DNA of 6,037 bases from Gammaproteobacteria bacterium (GTDB lineage: Bacteria; Pseudomonadota; Gammaproteobacteria; Steroidobacterales; JABDKV01): positions 1 to 6,037 of the forward strand of contig JAOTXR010000145.1 of the NCBI GenBank assembly GCA_029862285.1. The letters run 5' to 3'. A program made the position numbers and the translations under genes. Under the pieces are notes generated by a model. That model did not search any database. It was not told where the DNA came from and saw only the letters and a program-made list of their open reading frames with translations. Below are positions 1 to 6,037 of the stretch, piece after piece. Within the stretch, counting starts at the first letter, position 1. Each line of letters begins with the position of its first letter.

Positions 1-194
1 GGATCGACTACCTGATGTGGACGCCCGAGACTGCAGCAGCGGCCGATCGCTATGTTCAGTCTCTGTCCGAGGCGGGCGCGAAAAAAACCGAATACTGGTC
101 GGCGGGCCTGGTATCGGAACGCGCTCGCGAAGAACTCGAGGCGAAAGGGTGGGTCGTGCGCAGCACGGCGCGGCTCGGAGTTTTGAGTCGCTAG
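1..194 (+). CDS. C-terminal fragment of an unidentified protein (5' end outside the window)
   Basis: An open frame enters from the left edge (first full codon at position 3) and ends at TAG 192-194, giving 63 visible residues. The peptide starts IDYLMWTPETAAAADRYVQ and contains the stretch EYWSAGLVSERAREELEAKG, followed by WVV and ending in GVLSR. It is rich in Ala, Glu and Arg, looks helical, and has no membrane segment in the visible part. Codon use (GCG, CTG, GGC, CGC) matches the other genes here, which supports this frame over the overlapping frame that runs further right. I do not recognise the family. A pattern of Trp-x-x-Gly, Ser, Ala-Arg and Gly-Trp near a C-terminus could be a small conserved domain, but I cannot name it. 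The gene runs toward the ispB-tRNA unit, so the two are convergent. Confidence 0.6.
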   Translation, partial: IDYLMWTPETAAAADRYVQSLSEAGAKKTEYWSAGLVSERAREELEAKGWVVRSTARLGVLSR

Positions 195-405
195 ATTTTG
201 TGGCCTTGTTGCATGACCCTGTTCTGGGCTGGGGTTCTGGCGGCGCGGGTCCACCACGATCCACGCCACTGCAGGATCGCGGCATGGAGGTCTACCCTTT
301 TGCCGAGCCACAGCATTGAATTCTAAACTTTCGGATGCCGCGCCGGACGATTCACAGGGACCGACGTTGAACGAGCACGACGCCAGTTGAAGCGATTCCC
401 AGAAG

Positions 406-424
406 ACGCTTACGCATGAAGCGT
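406..424 (-). terminator. Possible 3' hairpin of the ispB-tRNA-Pro transcript
   Basis: Three bases past the encoded CCA (minus strand) lies a perfect 6-bp inverted repeat, ACGCTT / AAGCGT, with a 7-nt loop. It is followed by CTTCT rather than a real T tract. It may be a weak terminator or a tRNA 3'-trailer processing hairpin. The call rests only on the inverted repeat and its position, and a Rho-dependent end is equally possible. Confidence 0.3.
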
Positions 425-427
425 GTA

Positions 428-504
428 TGGTCGGGGTGAGAGGATTTGAACCTCCGGCCCCTGCCTCCCGAAGGCAGTGCTCTACCAGGCTGAGCTACAC
501 CCCG
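428..504 (-). tRNA. tRNA-Pro, anticodon CGG, with encoded CCA
   Basis: The minus strand folds into a full 77-nt cloverleaf. The acceptor stem is CGGGGTG paired with CACCCCG, followed by discriminator A and an encoded CCA (428-430). The D arm is GCTC/GAGC with the AGCCTGGTA loop. The anticodon stem is CTGCC/GGCAG with loop TTCGGGA, placing anticodon CGG at 468-470, which reads the proline codon CCG. The T arm is GGAGG TTCAAAT CCTC-type. The unusual C1-G72 pair is a known trait of bacterial proline tRNAs, and the sequence closely resembles E. coli proK as I recall it. The 5' end lies only 8 nt after the ispB stop on the same strand. I see no convincing promoter in that gap, so it is probably cut out of an ispB transcript or driven from within the 3' end of ispB. 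Confidence 0.97.
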
Positions 505-512
505 TCATGAAT

Positions 513-1475
513 TCAGTAGGAACGGTCCACCGAAAGTCTGGCCAGCGCGCTCAATGCTTGTCGGTATTCCGAATCGGGAACCGCTTCGAGTGCTTCCAAA
601 GCGGATTCGGCTTCGCGGCGCGCGAGCTGCGCAGTGTACTGAAGCGCACCGGTCGATTCAATCGCCCGCATCACTTCGTCGATACGTTCCAGCCCACCGG
701 CTTCGACCGCCTCGCGCATCAGCGCGGCTTGCTTGGGCGTACCCTGACGCATGGCATGAATCAGCGGCAACGTCGGTTTACCCTCTGCCAGGTCGTCACC
801 GATATTCTTGCCCAGTTGCTCGGGTGACGCGCTGTAATCGAGCACGTCATCGATCAGCTGAAATGCCGTTCCCAGGTGACGCCCGTAACGCGACAGTTGC
901 CGTTCGACTTCTGCGGGCTGATCGGCCAGGACCGCCGCGATCTGCACACCGGCTTCGAACAGTTTGGCGGTCTTGCGGTGTATCACCCTCAGATAGGCAT
1001 CTTCCGTCGTATCCGGATCGTGGCAATTTACCAGTTGCAGAACTTCGCCTTCGGCAATCGTGTTGGTCGCATCGGCCAGGATCCGCATGATGGGCATGCG
1101 ATCGATCTCTACCATCATCTGAAACGCTCGCGAATAGAGAAAATCGCCGACCAGCACACTGGCTTCGTTACCCCAAACGCTATTGGCGGTTTCCCGACCG
1201 CGCCGTAATGCCGACGCATCGACGACGTCATCGTGTAACAGCGTCGCCGTATGAATAAACTCAATGATTGCAGCCGCTTTGATATGGTCTTTGCCCTCAT
1301 AACCACAGGCACGCGCGGCGACAATTACCAGGACCGGTCGTAATCGTTTGCCGCCACTGGCGATGATGTAATTGGCAACCTGGTCGATCAGCACCACATC
1401 GCTGTGCAGTTGGCGCCTGATTTCTGCGTCCACATCAGCGAGGTCCGGGCGCACCAATTGGCGCACCGCCTCCAT
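513..1475 (-). CDS. ispB: Polyprenyl (octaprenyl-type) diphosphate synthase
   Basis: A cytoplasmic trans-prenyltransferase that extends farnesyl diphosphate with isopentenyl diphosphate to make the long side chain of ubiquinone or menaquinone. The 320-residue protein carries the family motifs in order: GGKRLRP (41-47), the first Asp-rich motif DDVVD (82-86) inside IEFIHTATLLHDD, K168-T169, the second Asp-rich motif DDVLD (209-213), and GKNIGDDLAEGKPTLPL (about 222-238). The two DDxxD motifs bind the Mg-diphosphates. Similarity to E. coli IspB (323 aa) runs end to end, but exact chain length cannot be read from sequence. The frame stays open upstream to 1688, but that part is Pro/Gly/Ala-rich and unlike the family. 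I chose ATG 1473-1475 because its N-terminus matches the family length. ATG 1518-1520 would add 15 residues. Neither has a good Shine-Dalgarno. It is divergent from rplU and followed by tRNA-Pro after 8 nt. Confidence 0.95.
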   Translation of the reverse strand: MEAVRQLVRPDLADVDAEIRRQLHSDVVLIDQVANYIIASGGKRLRPVLVIVAARACGYEGKDHIKAAAIIEFIHTATLLHDDVVDASALRRGRETANSVWGNEASVLVGDFLYSRAFQMMVEIDRMPIMRILADATNTIAEGEVLQLVNCHDPDTTEDAYLRVIHRKTAKLFEAGVQIAAVLADQPAEVERQLSRYGRHLGTAFQLIDDVLDYSASPEQLGKNIGDDLAEGKPTLPLIHAMRQGTPKQAALMREAVEAGGLERIDEVMRAIESTGALQYTAQLARREAESALEALEAVPDSEYRQALSALARLSVDRSY

Positions 1476-1526
1476 GGCAGAGTCGGCCCGGGGCAGGGGT
1501 TGTTTCTGGGCTTCTTGCATCCGGCC

Positions 1527-1555
1527 ATTATCGCGGGGTTTGGCCCGGCCCCCAA
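1527..1555 (-). promoter_or_regulatory. Putative ispB promoter
   Basis: The minus strand reads TTGGGG (1550-1555), a 17-nt spacer, then GATAAT (1527-1532). The -10 is good (5 of 6) and the -35 weak (3 of 6). The predicted start near 1520 would give a leader of about 45 nt to the ATG at 1475. It would put the alternative ATG at 1520 right at the transcript's 5' end, which favours the shorter protein. This is inferred from motif match and spacing only. Confidence 0.4.
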
Positions 1556-1665
1556 GCCCCCGATGGGGCAGGGCCGAAATGGGCGCGCTCGCAGCGGGTT
1601 TGTGGGCCTTTTGGCAGGTGTTTTGCTGTTCCTGCGCTGTCCCGGGGGGCTGCGGGCCGGCGCCG

Positions 1666-1694
1666 TTGACCGCCCCGGGTGATGCCATTAGAAT
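1666..1694 (+). promoter_or_regulatory. Sigma70-type promoter of rplU-rpmA
   Basis: TTGACC (1666-1671, 5 of 6) is separated by exactly 17 nt from TAGAAT (1689-1694, 5 of 6), with a predicted start near 1701 and a leader of about 41 nt to rplU. The segment just after the -10 is GC-rich (GCCCGG). That is typical of ribosomal-protein and rRNA promoters repressed by ppGpp/DksA in the stringent response, so growth-rate control is a reasonable inference. The motif lies inside the rejected 5' extension of the ispB frame. Confidence 0.7.
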
Positions 1695-1741
1695 GCCCGG
1701 TCTTTGTCTGCGAACGAACTGATTTCTCGGGAGTTTTGGCG

Positions 1742-2056
1742 ATGTATGCCGTTATCAGAACCGGTGGAAAGCAATACCGGGTACAAGAGGGTGGTTCCCT
1801 GCGAGTCGAAAAACTGGACGCCGCGGAGGGCGATTCGATTGAATTCGATGATGTGCTGCTGGTCGGCGATGGCGCTGACGTAAAGGTAGGTACTCCGCAG
1901 GTTGCCGGTGGCAAGGTCACTGCAACCGTCGAAGAGCAGGGCCGTTCGCGCAAAGTTGACGTAGTAAAATTCAAACGGCGCAAGGGCTACAAACGTCAGC
2001 ATGGTCATCGCCAGGCTTTTACCAAGGTTCGCGTAACCGCGATTTCGGCCGGCTAG
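1742..2056 (+). CDS. rplU: 50S ribosomal protein L21
   Basis: Structural protein of the large ribosomal subunit that binds 23S rRNA. The 104-residue product begins [17 protein letters not shown], the hallmark L21 N-terminus. It has the basic [19 protein letters not shown] segment near the C-terminus (about 76-94), where L21 signature residues lie. Length matches E. coli L21 (103 aa). ATG 1742 is preceded by a clear Shine-Dalgarno GGGAG (1729-1733) at 8-nt spacing, which decides the start over the longer open frame reaching back to 1679. It is the first gene of a two-gene unit with rpmA, 15 nt downstream, and diverges from ispB. No long structured leader is present, so an autoregulatory RNA element is not evident. 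Confidence 0.98.
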   Translation: MYAVIRTGGKQYRVQEGGSLRVEKLDAAEGDSIEFDDVLLVGDGADVKVGTPQVAGGKVTATVEEQGRSRKVDVVKFKRRKGYKRQHGHRQAFTKVRVTAISAG

Positions 2057-2071
2057 CTCAGGAGATTATCG

Positions 2072-2329
2072 ATGGCACACAAGAAAGCAGGCGGTAGTAG
2101 CAAAAACGGCCGCGAGTCAGAATCCAAACGACTTGGCGTAAAAATTTTCGGTGGCCAGGCGGTGCGCGCCGGTGGCATCATCGTGCGTCAACGCGGCACG
2201 AGGTTTCATCCCGGGCTTAACGTCGGACTTGGCCGGGATCACACACTGTTTGCCAAGGCAGACGGTCATGTGAAGTTTGAGAAAAGGGGCGCAAAGGGGC
2301 GTCAGTACGTCAACGTATTGACCGACTAG
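2072..2329 (+). CDS. rpmA: 50S ribosomal protein L27
   Basis: Large-subunit protein whose N-terminal tail reaches toward the peptidyl-transferase centre and contacts tRNA. The 85-residue product starts [14 protein letters not shown] and includes [20 protein letters not shown] and [17 protein letters not shown], all strongly characteristic. Length equals that of the E. coli protein. The N-terminus starts directly at the functional AHKKAGG tail, with no cleavable extension of the kind seen in Firmicutes. ATG 2072 has a strong Shine-Dalgarno AGGAG (2060-2064), 7 nt before it. The gap to the rplU stop is 15 nt, so it is cotranscribed with rplU. An intrinsic terminator follows 23 nt after the stop. 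Confidence 0.98.
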   Translation: MAHKKAGGSSKNGRESESKRLGVKIFGGQAVRAGGIIVRQRGTRFHPGLNVGLGRDHTLFAKADGHVKFEKRGAKGRQYVNVLTD

Positions 2330-2352
2330 ACGCGTCTACGGCCGGATCGAAG

Positions 2353-2377
2353 AACCCCGCTGAGGCGGGGTTTTTTT
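2353..2377 (+). terminator. Rho-independent terminator of rplU-rpmA
   Basis: The perfect 8-bp stem AACCCCGC / GCGGGGTT with loop TGAG is followed by a run of T (2371-2377). The GC core and T run make it a strong intrinsic terminator in the plus direction, starting 23 nt after the rpmA stop. Its T tract overlaps the -35 region proposed for obgE. Confidence 0.93.
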
Positions 2378-2402
2378 GTTATCTGCAGCATGTCCCTATA
2401 AT
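2376..2402 (+). promoter_or_regulatory. Putative obgE promoter with consensus TATAAT
   Basis: A perfect -10 hexamer TATAAT lies at 2397-2402. The best -35 is TTGTTA (2376-2381, 4 of 6) at a short 15-nt spacing, and a 17-nt spacing gives only TTTTGT. Predicted start is near 2409, giving a leader of about 64 nt. The element sits between the rpmA terminator and obgE, so obgE probably has its own transcription in addition to any read-through from rpmA. Confidence 0.5.
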
Positions 2403-2406
2403 CTGA

Positions 2407-3501
<1,095 letters not shown>

Positions 3502-3506
<5 letters not shown>

Positions 3507-3765
3507 ACAGGGCGCGTACCCGGGTATTGAGGCGGGTCTTGTGCCGGGCAGCTTTGTTCTTGTGGATGATCCCCTTGACGACCATCGTGTCGATGACGGG
3601 TACTGCCTGCTTGTACGCCTCTTGCGCCGCGTTCTTGTCGCCGGCATCGATTGCCTTGAGTACCTGTTTGATCTCGGTACGCATGCGCGACCGCAGGGCC
3701 ATGTTATGGGCCCGGCGTTTGACCGCCTGGCGGGCGCGTTTTGCGGATGATTTTATGTTGGCCAA
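3502..3765 (-). CDS. rpsT: 30S ribosomal protein S20
   Basis: Small-subunit protein that binds 16S rRNA early in assembly. The 87-residue product starts MANIKSSAKRARQAVKRR, has the MRTEIKQVLKAIDAGDK segment, and carries the highly typical GIIHKNKAARHKTRL near the C-terminus (about 65-79). Length equals E. coli S20 (87 aa). The start codon is TTG (complement of 3763-3765), not ATG. It is supported by the conserved MANIKS N-terminus, by a GGAG Shine-Dalgarno 7 nt upstream, and by the known UUG start of E. coli rpsT, where weak initiation is tied to autoregulation by S20. It is transcribed away from murJ and ends directly against obgE. In several relatives proB lies between obgE and this gene, but it is absent here. 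Confidence 0.97.
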
Positions 3766-3772
3766 AACTGTT

Positions 3773-3777
3773 CTCCG
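3773..3777 (-). promoter_or_regulatory. Shine-Dalgarno CGGAG deciding the rpsT UUG start
   Basis: The minus strand reads CGGAG, then 7 nt (AACAGTT), then TTG GCC AAC. The spacing is close to ideal and no ATG or GTG start in this frame would retain the conserved N-terminus. The UUG is therefore the genuine start. Confidence 0.8.
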
Positions 3778-3828
3778 TCCTGCTGTTTCTCACACCGTCC
3801 CCCCGGGGGCAGTCGCGCGAGGCCGCGT

Positions 3829-3857
3829 AGTCTCGCCGCTTTCCCCTATGTTGTCAA
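3829..3857 (-). promoter_or_regulatory. Putative rpsT promoter region
   Basis: The minus strand has a perfect -35 TTGACA (3852-3857), but the hexamer 17 nt on is only GAGACT (3829-3834). An alternative slightly upstream pairs GGGACA (3868-3873) with CATAGG (3845-3850), also at 17 nt. Two overlapping weak promoters are possible, and E. coli rpsT is known to have two. Which one is used cannot be told from sequence. The leader would be roughly 55-75 nt and includes the palindrome CCCCCGGGGG (3800-3809). Confidence 0.35.
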
Positions 3858-3891
3858 TGCGTTCCGGTGTCCCCGCATGGTAGTGGCGGTG

Positions 3892-3913
3892 AGCGGCCGG
3901 TATCATCGGCGCT
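3892..3913 (+). promoter_or_regulatory. Dyad around a possible murJ -10 element
   Basis: AGCG-G-CCG (3892-3899) pairs with CGGCGCT (3907-3913) across a loop that contains TATCAT (3901-3906), a 5-of-6 match to a -10 hexamer. No good -35 is present at 16-18 nt. A start near 3913 would give murJ a leader of about 23 nt. It may be a promoter with an overlapping operator, or a chance dyad in GC-rich DNA. Confidence 0.25.
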
Positions 3914-3935
3914 GGACTGTGCCACGGCGCCGCGC

Positions 3936-5492
3936 ATGAGCCCCAGATTATTGCGATCCACCTACGTGGTCGGCGGGATGACTCTGATCTCGCGGATAAC
4001 GGGCTTTCTCCGCGATATCGTATTTGCCCGGGCGTTTGGCGCCGGTATGGGCATGGATGCTTTTGTCGTTGCCTTCCAGATACCCAACTTCCTCCGCCGT
4101 CTGTTTGGCGAAGGCGCTTTTTCACAGGCATTCGTGCCGGTGTTCTCGGAGTATCACAGTCGGCGTACCCGCGCCGATGTCCGTGATCTGGCCGCGAGCG
4201 TTACGGGTACGCTCGGCGTAATCCTGTTCGTTGTGACAATCATCGGTGTCATTGCATCGCCGTTGCTGATTTTGTTGTTCAGTGCTGGCTTTGCCGACAA
4301 CGCTGAGCAGTACGGACTTGCGGTCGCGATGTTGCGACTGACGTTTCCGTATCTCTTCTTTATTTCGCTTACTGCGCTGGCTGCCGGCGTATTGAATACC
4401 CTCGGGCGTTTTGCCGTTCCCGCCTTTACCCCGGTGTTGCTCAACCTGTGTCTCATTGGCGGTGCAGTCATCCTCGCGCCACAAATGGAACGTCCGGTGT
4501 ACGGCCTGGCCATCGCCGTCTTTGTCGCGGGCGTTGTACAGCTGGGCTTTCAGATTCCATTCATGGCGCGCGCCGGGGTATTGTCGTGGCCAAAGTGGGG
4601 GCGTCATCACGAGGGCGTGCAGCGCATTTTTGTCCTGATGCTGCCGGCCATATTTGGCTCGTCCGTCGCGCAGGTCAATCTGCTCATCGACCGGCACATT
4701 GCATCCTGGCTCCAAACCGGCAGCATCAGTTGGCTGTACTACTCCGACAGGCTGATGGAGTTTCCGCTCGGTGTCTTTGGAATTGCCCTGGCGACGGTCA
4801 TCCTGCCGGGCCTGTCTGAGCGTTACGCAAAACAGGAAATGGCAGTGTTTTCGGCCACGCTGGATTGGGCGTTGCGGGTGATGGTATTGATCATGTTGCC
4901 TGCGGCGATAGCGTTGTTCATGTTGGCAGGGCCGATAATCAGCACGCTGTTCCAGTACGGGGATTTTGCCGCCCGCGATACCCGTATGGCAAGTTTCAGC
5001 GTAATGGCGTATGCGATCGGACTGCTCGGTTTTGCGCTGGTCAAGGTGCTTGCACCGGGTTATTTCTCGCGGCAGGATACCCGCACGCCGGTGCGTATCG
5101 GTGTGATCGCGATGATCGTCAATGTCGTTCTAAATTTTGCCTTTGTCCTGCCGATGGTGCGGTTCGGTTTTGCCGCACCGCATACCGGCCTCGCGCTGGC
5201 AACCGGACTGGCGGCGTTGCTCAATGCCGGCTTACTCTATCGCGGTTTGCGTCGGCGCCAGGTCTACACACCCGAGCGTGGCTGGGGTGTACTGCTGCTC
5301 AGGTACACACTTGCCAACGTGGCCATGGCATTCGCGCTTTACTATATTGTCGGCGCGACGGAATGGTGGCTCGACGCTGACGGTCTGGCCCGAACCCTGC
5401 GCCTGGCGCAGTGCATCGTCGTCGGTGCCGCAGTTTATGGCGTTGTGTTGTTGATGACCGGTTTTCGTCCGGCGCATTTGCGGACCCACTGA
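3936..5492 (+). CDS. murJ: Lipid II flippase MurJ (MviN family)
   Basis: Inner-membrane protein of the MOP exporter superfamily that flips lipid II, the peptidoglycan precursor, to the periplasm. The 518-residue product (E. coli 511) is highly hydrophobic throughout, as expected for 14 membrane helices. The N-terminus contains SRITGFLRD, FGAGMGMDAF, IPNFLRRLFGEGAFSQAFVP and, mid-protein, YYSDRLMEFP. Residues matching those essential in E. coli MurJ are present: R20, R26, D41, R54, R272 and E275 (E. coli R18, R24, D39, R52, R270, E273). The VKVLAPGYFSRQDTRTPV segment is also typical. I chose ATG 3936 because it begins the family-type N-terminus. A GTG at 3867 would add 23 residues unlike the family. 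There is no clear Shine-Dalgarno before 3936. It is divergent from rpsT, and ribF begins 1 nt after its stop. Confidence 0.96.
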   Translation: MSPRLLRSTYVVGGMTLISRITGFLRDIVFARAFGAGMGMDAFVVAFQIPNFLRRLFGEGAFSQAFVPVFSEYHSRRTRADVRDLAASVTGTLGVILFVVTIIGVIASPLLILLFSAGFADNAEQYGLAVAMLRLTFPYLFFISLTALAAGVLNTLGRFAVPAFTPVLLNLCLIGGAVILAPQMERPVYGLAIAVFVAGVVQLGFQIPFMARAGVLSWPKWGRHHEGVQRIFVLMLPAIFGSSVAQVNLLIDRHIASWLQTGSISWLYYSDRLMEFPLGVFGIALATVILPGLSERYAKQEMAVFSATLDWALRVMVLIMLPAAIALFMLAGPIISTLFQYGDFAARDTRMASFSVMAYAIGLLGFALVKVLAPGYFSRQDTRTPVRIGVIAMIVNVVLNFAFVLPMVRFGFAAPHTGLALATGLAALLNAGLLYRGLRRRQVYTPERGWGVLLLRYTLANVAMAFALYYIVGATEWWLDADGLARTLRLAQCIVVGAAVYGVVLLMTGFRPAHLRTH

Positions 5493-5493
5493 T

Positions 5494-6037
5494 ATGGAAT
5501 TTATTCGTGGTATGTCGAACCTGCGCCAGCGACATCGTGGCTGTGTGCTGACGATCGGCAATTATGACGGCGTCCATCGAGGCCATCAGGCGGTGTTAAC
5601 TGATCTGAGCGCGCGGGCACGCGAACTCGATTGCCCCGCGGCGGTGGTCGTGTTCGAGCCGACACCGCAGGAATTTTTTGGCGGCGCAAAGGCGCCGGCG
5701 CGATTATCGAGCCTGCGAGAAAAACTGCGATTGCTACAGGCGTCTAAGGTCGACCGGGTAATCTGCGTACGTTTTAATCGGGCTGTCGCGGCGATGACGC
5801 CGCAGTCCTTTATCGAAAAACTCGTTGAAGACGGGCTCGGGGCGCGGCACGTTACCGTCGGCGCAGATTTTCGTTTTGGACGCGACCGGACCGGTGACTT
5901 CCACACGCTGGTCGAAGCCGGAAATGCCGGTGGTTATACTGTCGCTGCGACAGCGGACTTTGAACTCGATGGCACGCGGGTCAGCAGTTCTGCGGTCCGC
6001 GACGCACTCGCCGGTGGCGATCTGGCCACGGCGGCGC
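5494..6037 (+). CDS. ribF: Bifunctional riboflavin kinase / FAD synthetase, N-terminal part (cut by the window end)
   Basis: Cytoplasmic enzyme that phosphorylates riboflavin to FMN and adenylylates FMN to FAD. The visible 181 residues cover the N-terminal FMN adenylyltransferase domain. This holds the nucleotidyltransferase signature GNYDGVHRGH (22-31, with H28 and H31 of the HxGH type), FEPTPQEFF, KAPARLSSLREKLR, VGADFRFGRDRTGDF and the second signature VSSSAVRDAL (about 163-172). The C-terminal riboflavin kinase domain lies beyond the edge, so the call that the enzyme is bifunctional rests on the family. ATG 5494 gives MEFIRGMSNL, matching E. coli MKLIRGIHNL. It follows the murJ stop by one base and has no good Shine-Dalgarno, so translation is probably coupled to murJ. 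In relatives ileS and lspA usually follow. Confidence 0.96.
   Translation, partial: MEFIRGMSNLRQRHRGCVLTIGNYDGVHRGHQAVLTDLSARARELDCPAAVVVFEPTPQEFFGGAKAPARLSSLREKLRLLQASKVDRVICVRFNRAVAAMTPQSFIEKLVEDGLGARHVTVGADFRFGRDRTGDFHTLVEAGNAGGYTVAATADFELDGTRVSSSAVRDALAGGDLATAA

Noticed and set aside
280..305. CGGCA...TGCCG inverted repeat with an internal TTTT as a terminator for the left-edge gene
   Set aside because: The stem is only 5 bp with a large loop, and the T run lies inside the loop rather than after the stem.
17..319. Plus-strand open frame of 100 codons overlapping the left-edge gene tail
   Set aside because: It is out of frame with the tail that has proper codon use. Its peptide is Gly/Arg/Ser-rich with no recognisable motif, and no ribosome-binding site precedes it.
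213..326. Short plus-strand ORF (37 codons) after the gene tail
   Set aside because: It has no Shine-Dalgarno, and its His/Arg/Cys-rich composition is unlike the neighbouring proteins. The region 195-427 has no gene I can support.
1476..1688. N-terminal extension of IspB
   Set aside because: It is low-complexity Pro/Gly/Ala sequence absent from the family, and it contains the rplU promoter. The family-length start is at 1475.
3800..3809. CCCCCGGGGG palindrome in the rpsT leader as a terminator or attenuator
   Set aside because: It has no loop and no T tract. A homopolymeric palindrome like this can arise by chance in GC-rich DNA.
3867..3935. Longer MurJ start at GTG 3867
   Set aside because: The 23 extra residues do not resemble any MurJ N-terminus, and they run through the likely promoter region. 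ATG 3936 gives the expected start.
4122..4715. Long minus-strand open frame of 197 codons inside murJ
   Set aside because: It is antisense to a clearly identified membrane protein. Its Arg/Gln/His-rich peptide is what results from reading hydrophobic codons in reverse, and I see no start signals.

Overview
The window looks like an ordinary housekeeping segment of a gammaproteobacterial chromosome. The evidence is the set and arrangement of genes: ispB diverging from rplU-rpmA-obgE, followed by rpsT diverging from murJ-ribF. The encoded proteins resemble the E. coli versions as I remember them, and the coding DNA is moderately GC-rich with no compositional break. I cannot name the genus. I see no insertion sequence, phage gene, CRISPR array or other accessory system.

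Layout from left to right. (1) Positions 1-194 hold the 3' end of an unidentified plus-strand gene, followed by about 230 bp with no convincing gene. (2) Positions 428-504 are a complete minus-strand tRNA-Pro(CGG) with encoded CCA. It lies 8 nt downstream of the minus-strand polyprenyl diphosphate synthase gene ispB (513-1475). (3) Between ispB and rplU is a divergent promoter region. It includes a good sigma70-type promoter for rplU, TTGACC-17-TAGAAT. (4) rplU (L21) and rpmA (L27) form a tight pair closed by a strong intrinsic terminator at 2353-2377. (5) A TATAAT-type promoter partly embedded in that terminator's T tract leads into a leader with REP-like hairpins and then obgE (2473-3501). 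(6) rpsT (S20, minus, UUG start) converges on obgE with no base between the two stop codons. (7) After a 170-bp divergent spacer come murJ (lipid II flippase, 3936-5492) and, after one base, ribF (5494 to the end, truncated by the window).

The genes share a growth theme. L21, L27 and S20 are ribosomal proteins, ObgE is a ribosome-associated GTPase, and tRNA-Pro serves translation. IspB makes the quinone side chain, MurJ moves the cell-wall precursor, and RibF makes FMN and FAD. The points most worth a second look are regulatory or architectural: the zero-gap obgE/rpsT junction inside a perfect palindrome, the obgE promoter overlapping the rpmA terminator, the REP-like leader with a 14-codon ORF stop-coupled to obgE, the likely ispB-tRNA cotranscript, and the unidentified gene tail at the left edge.
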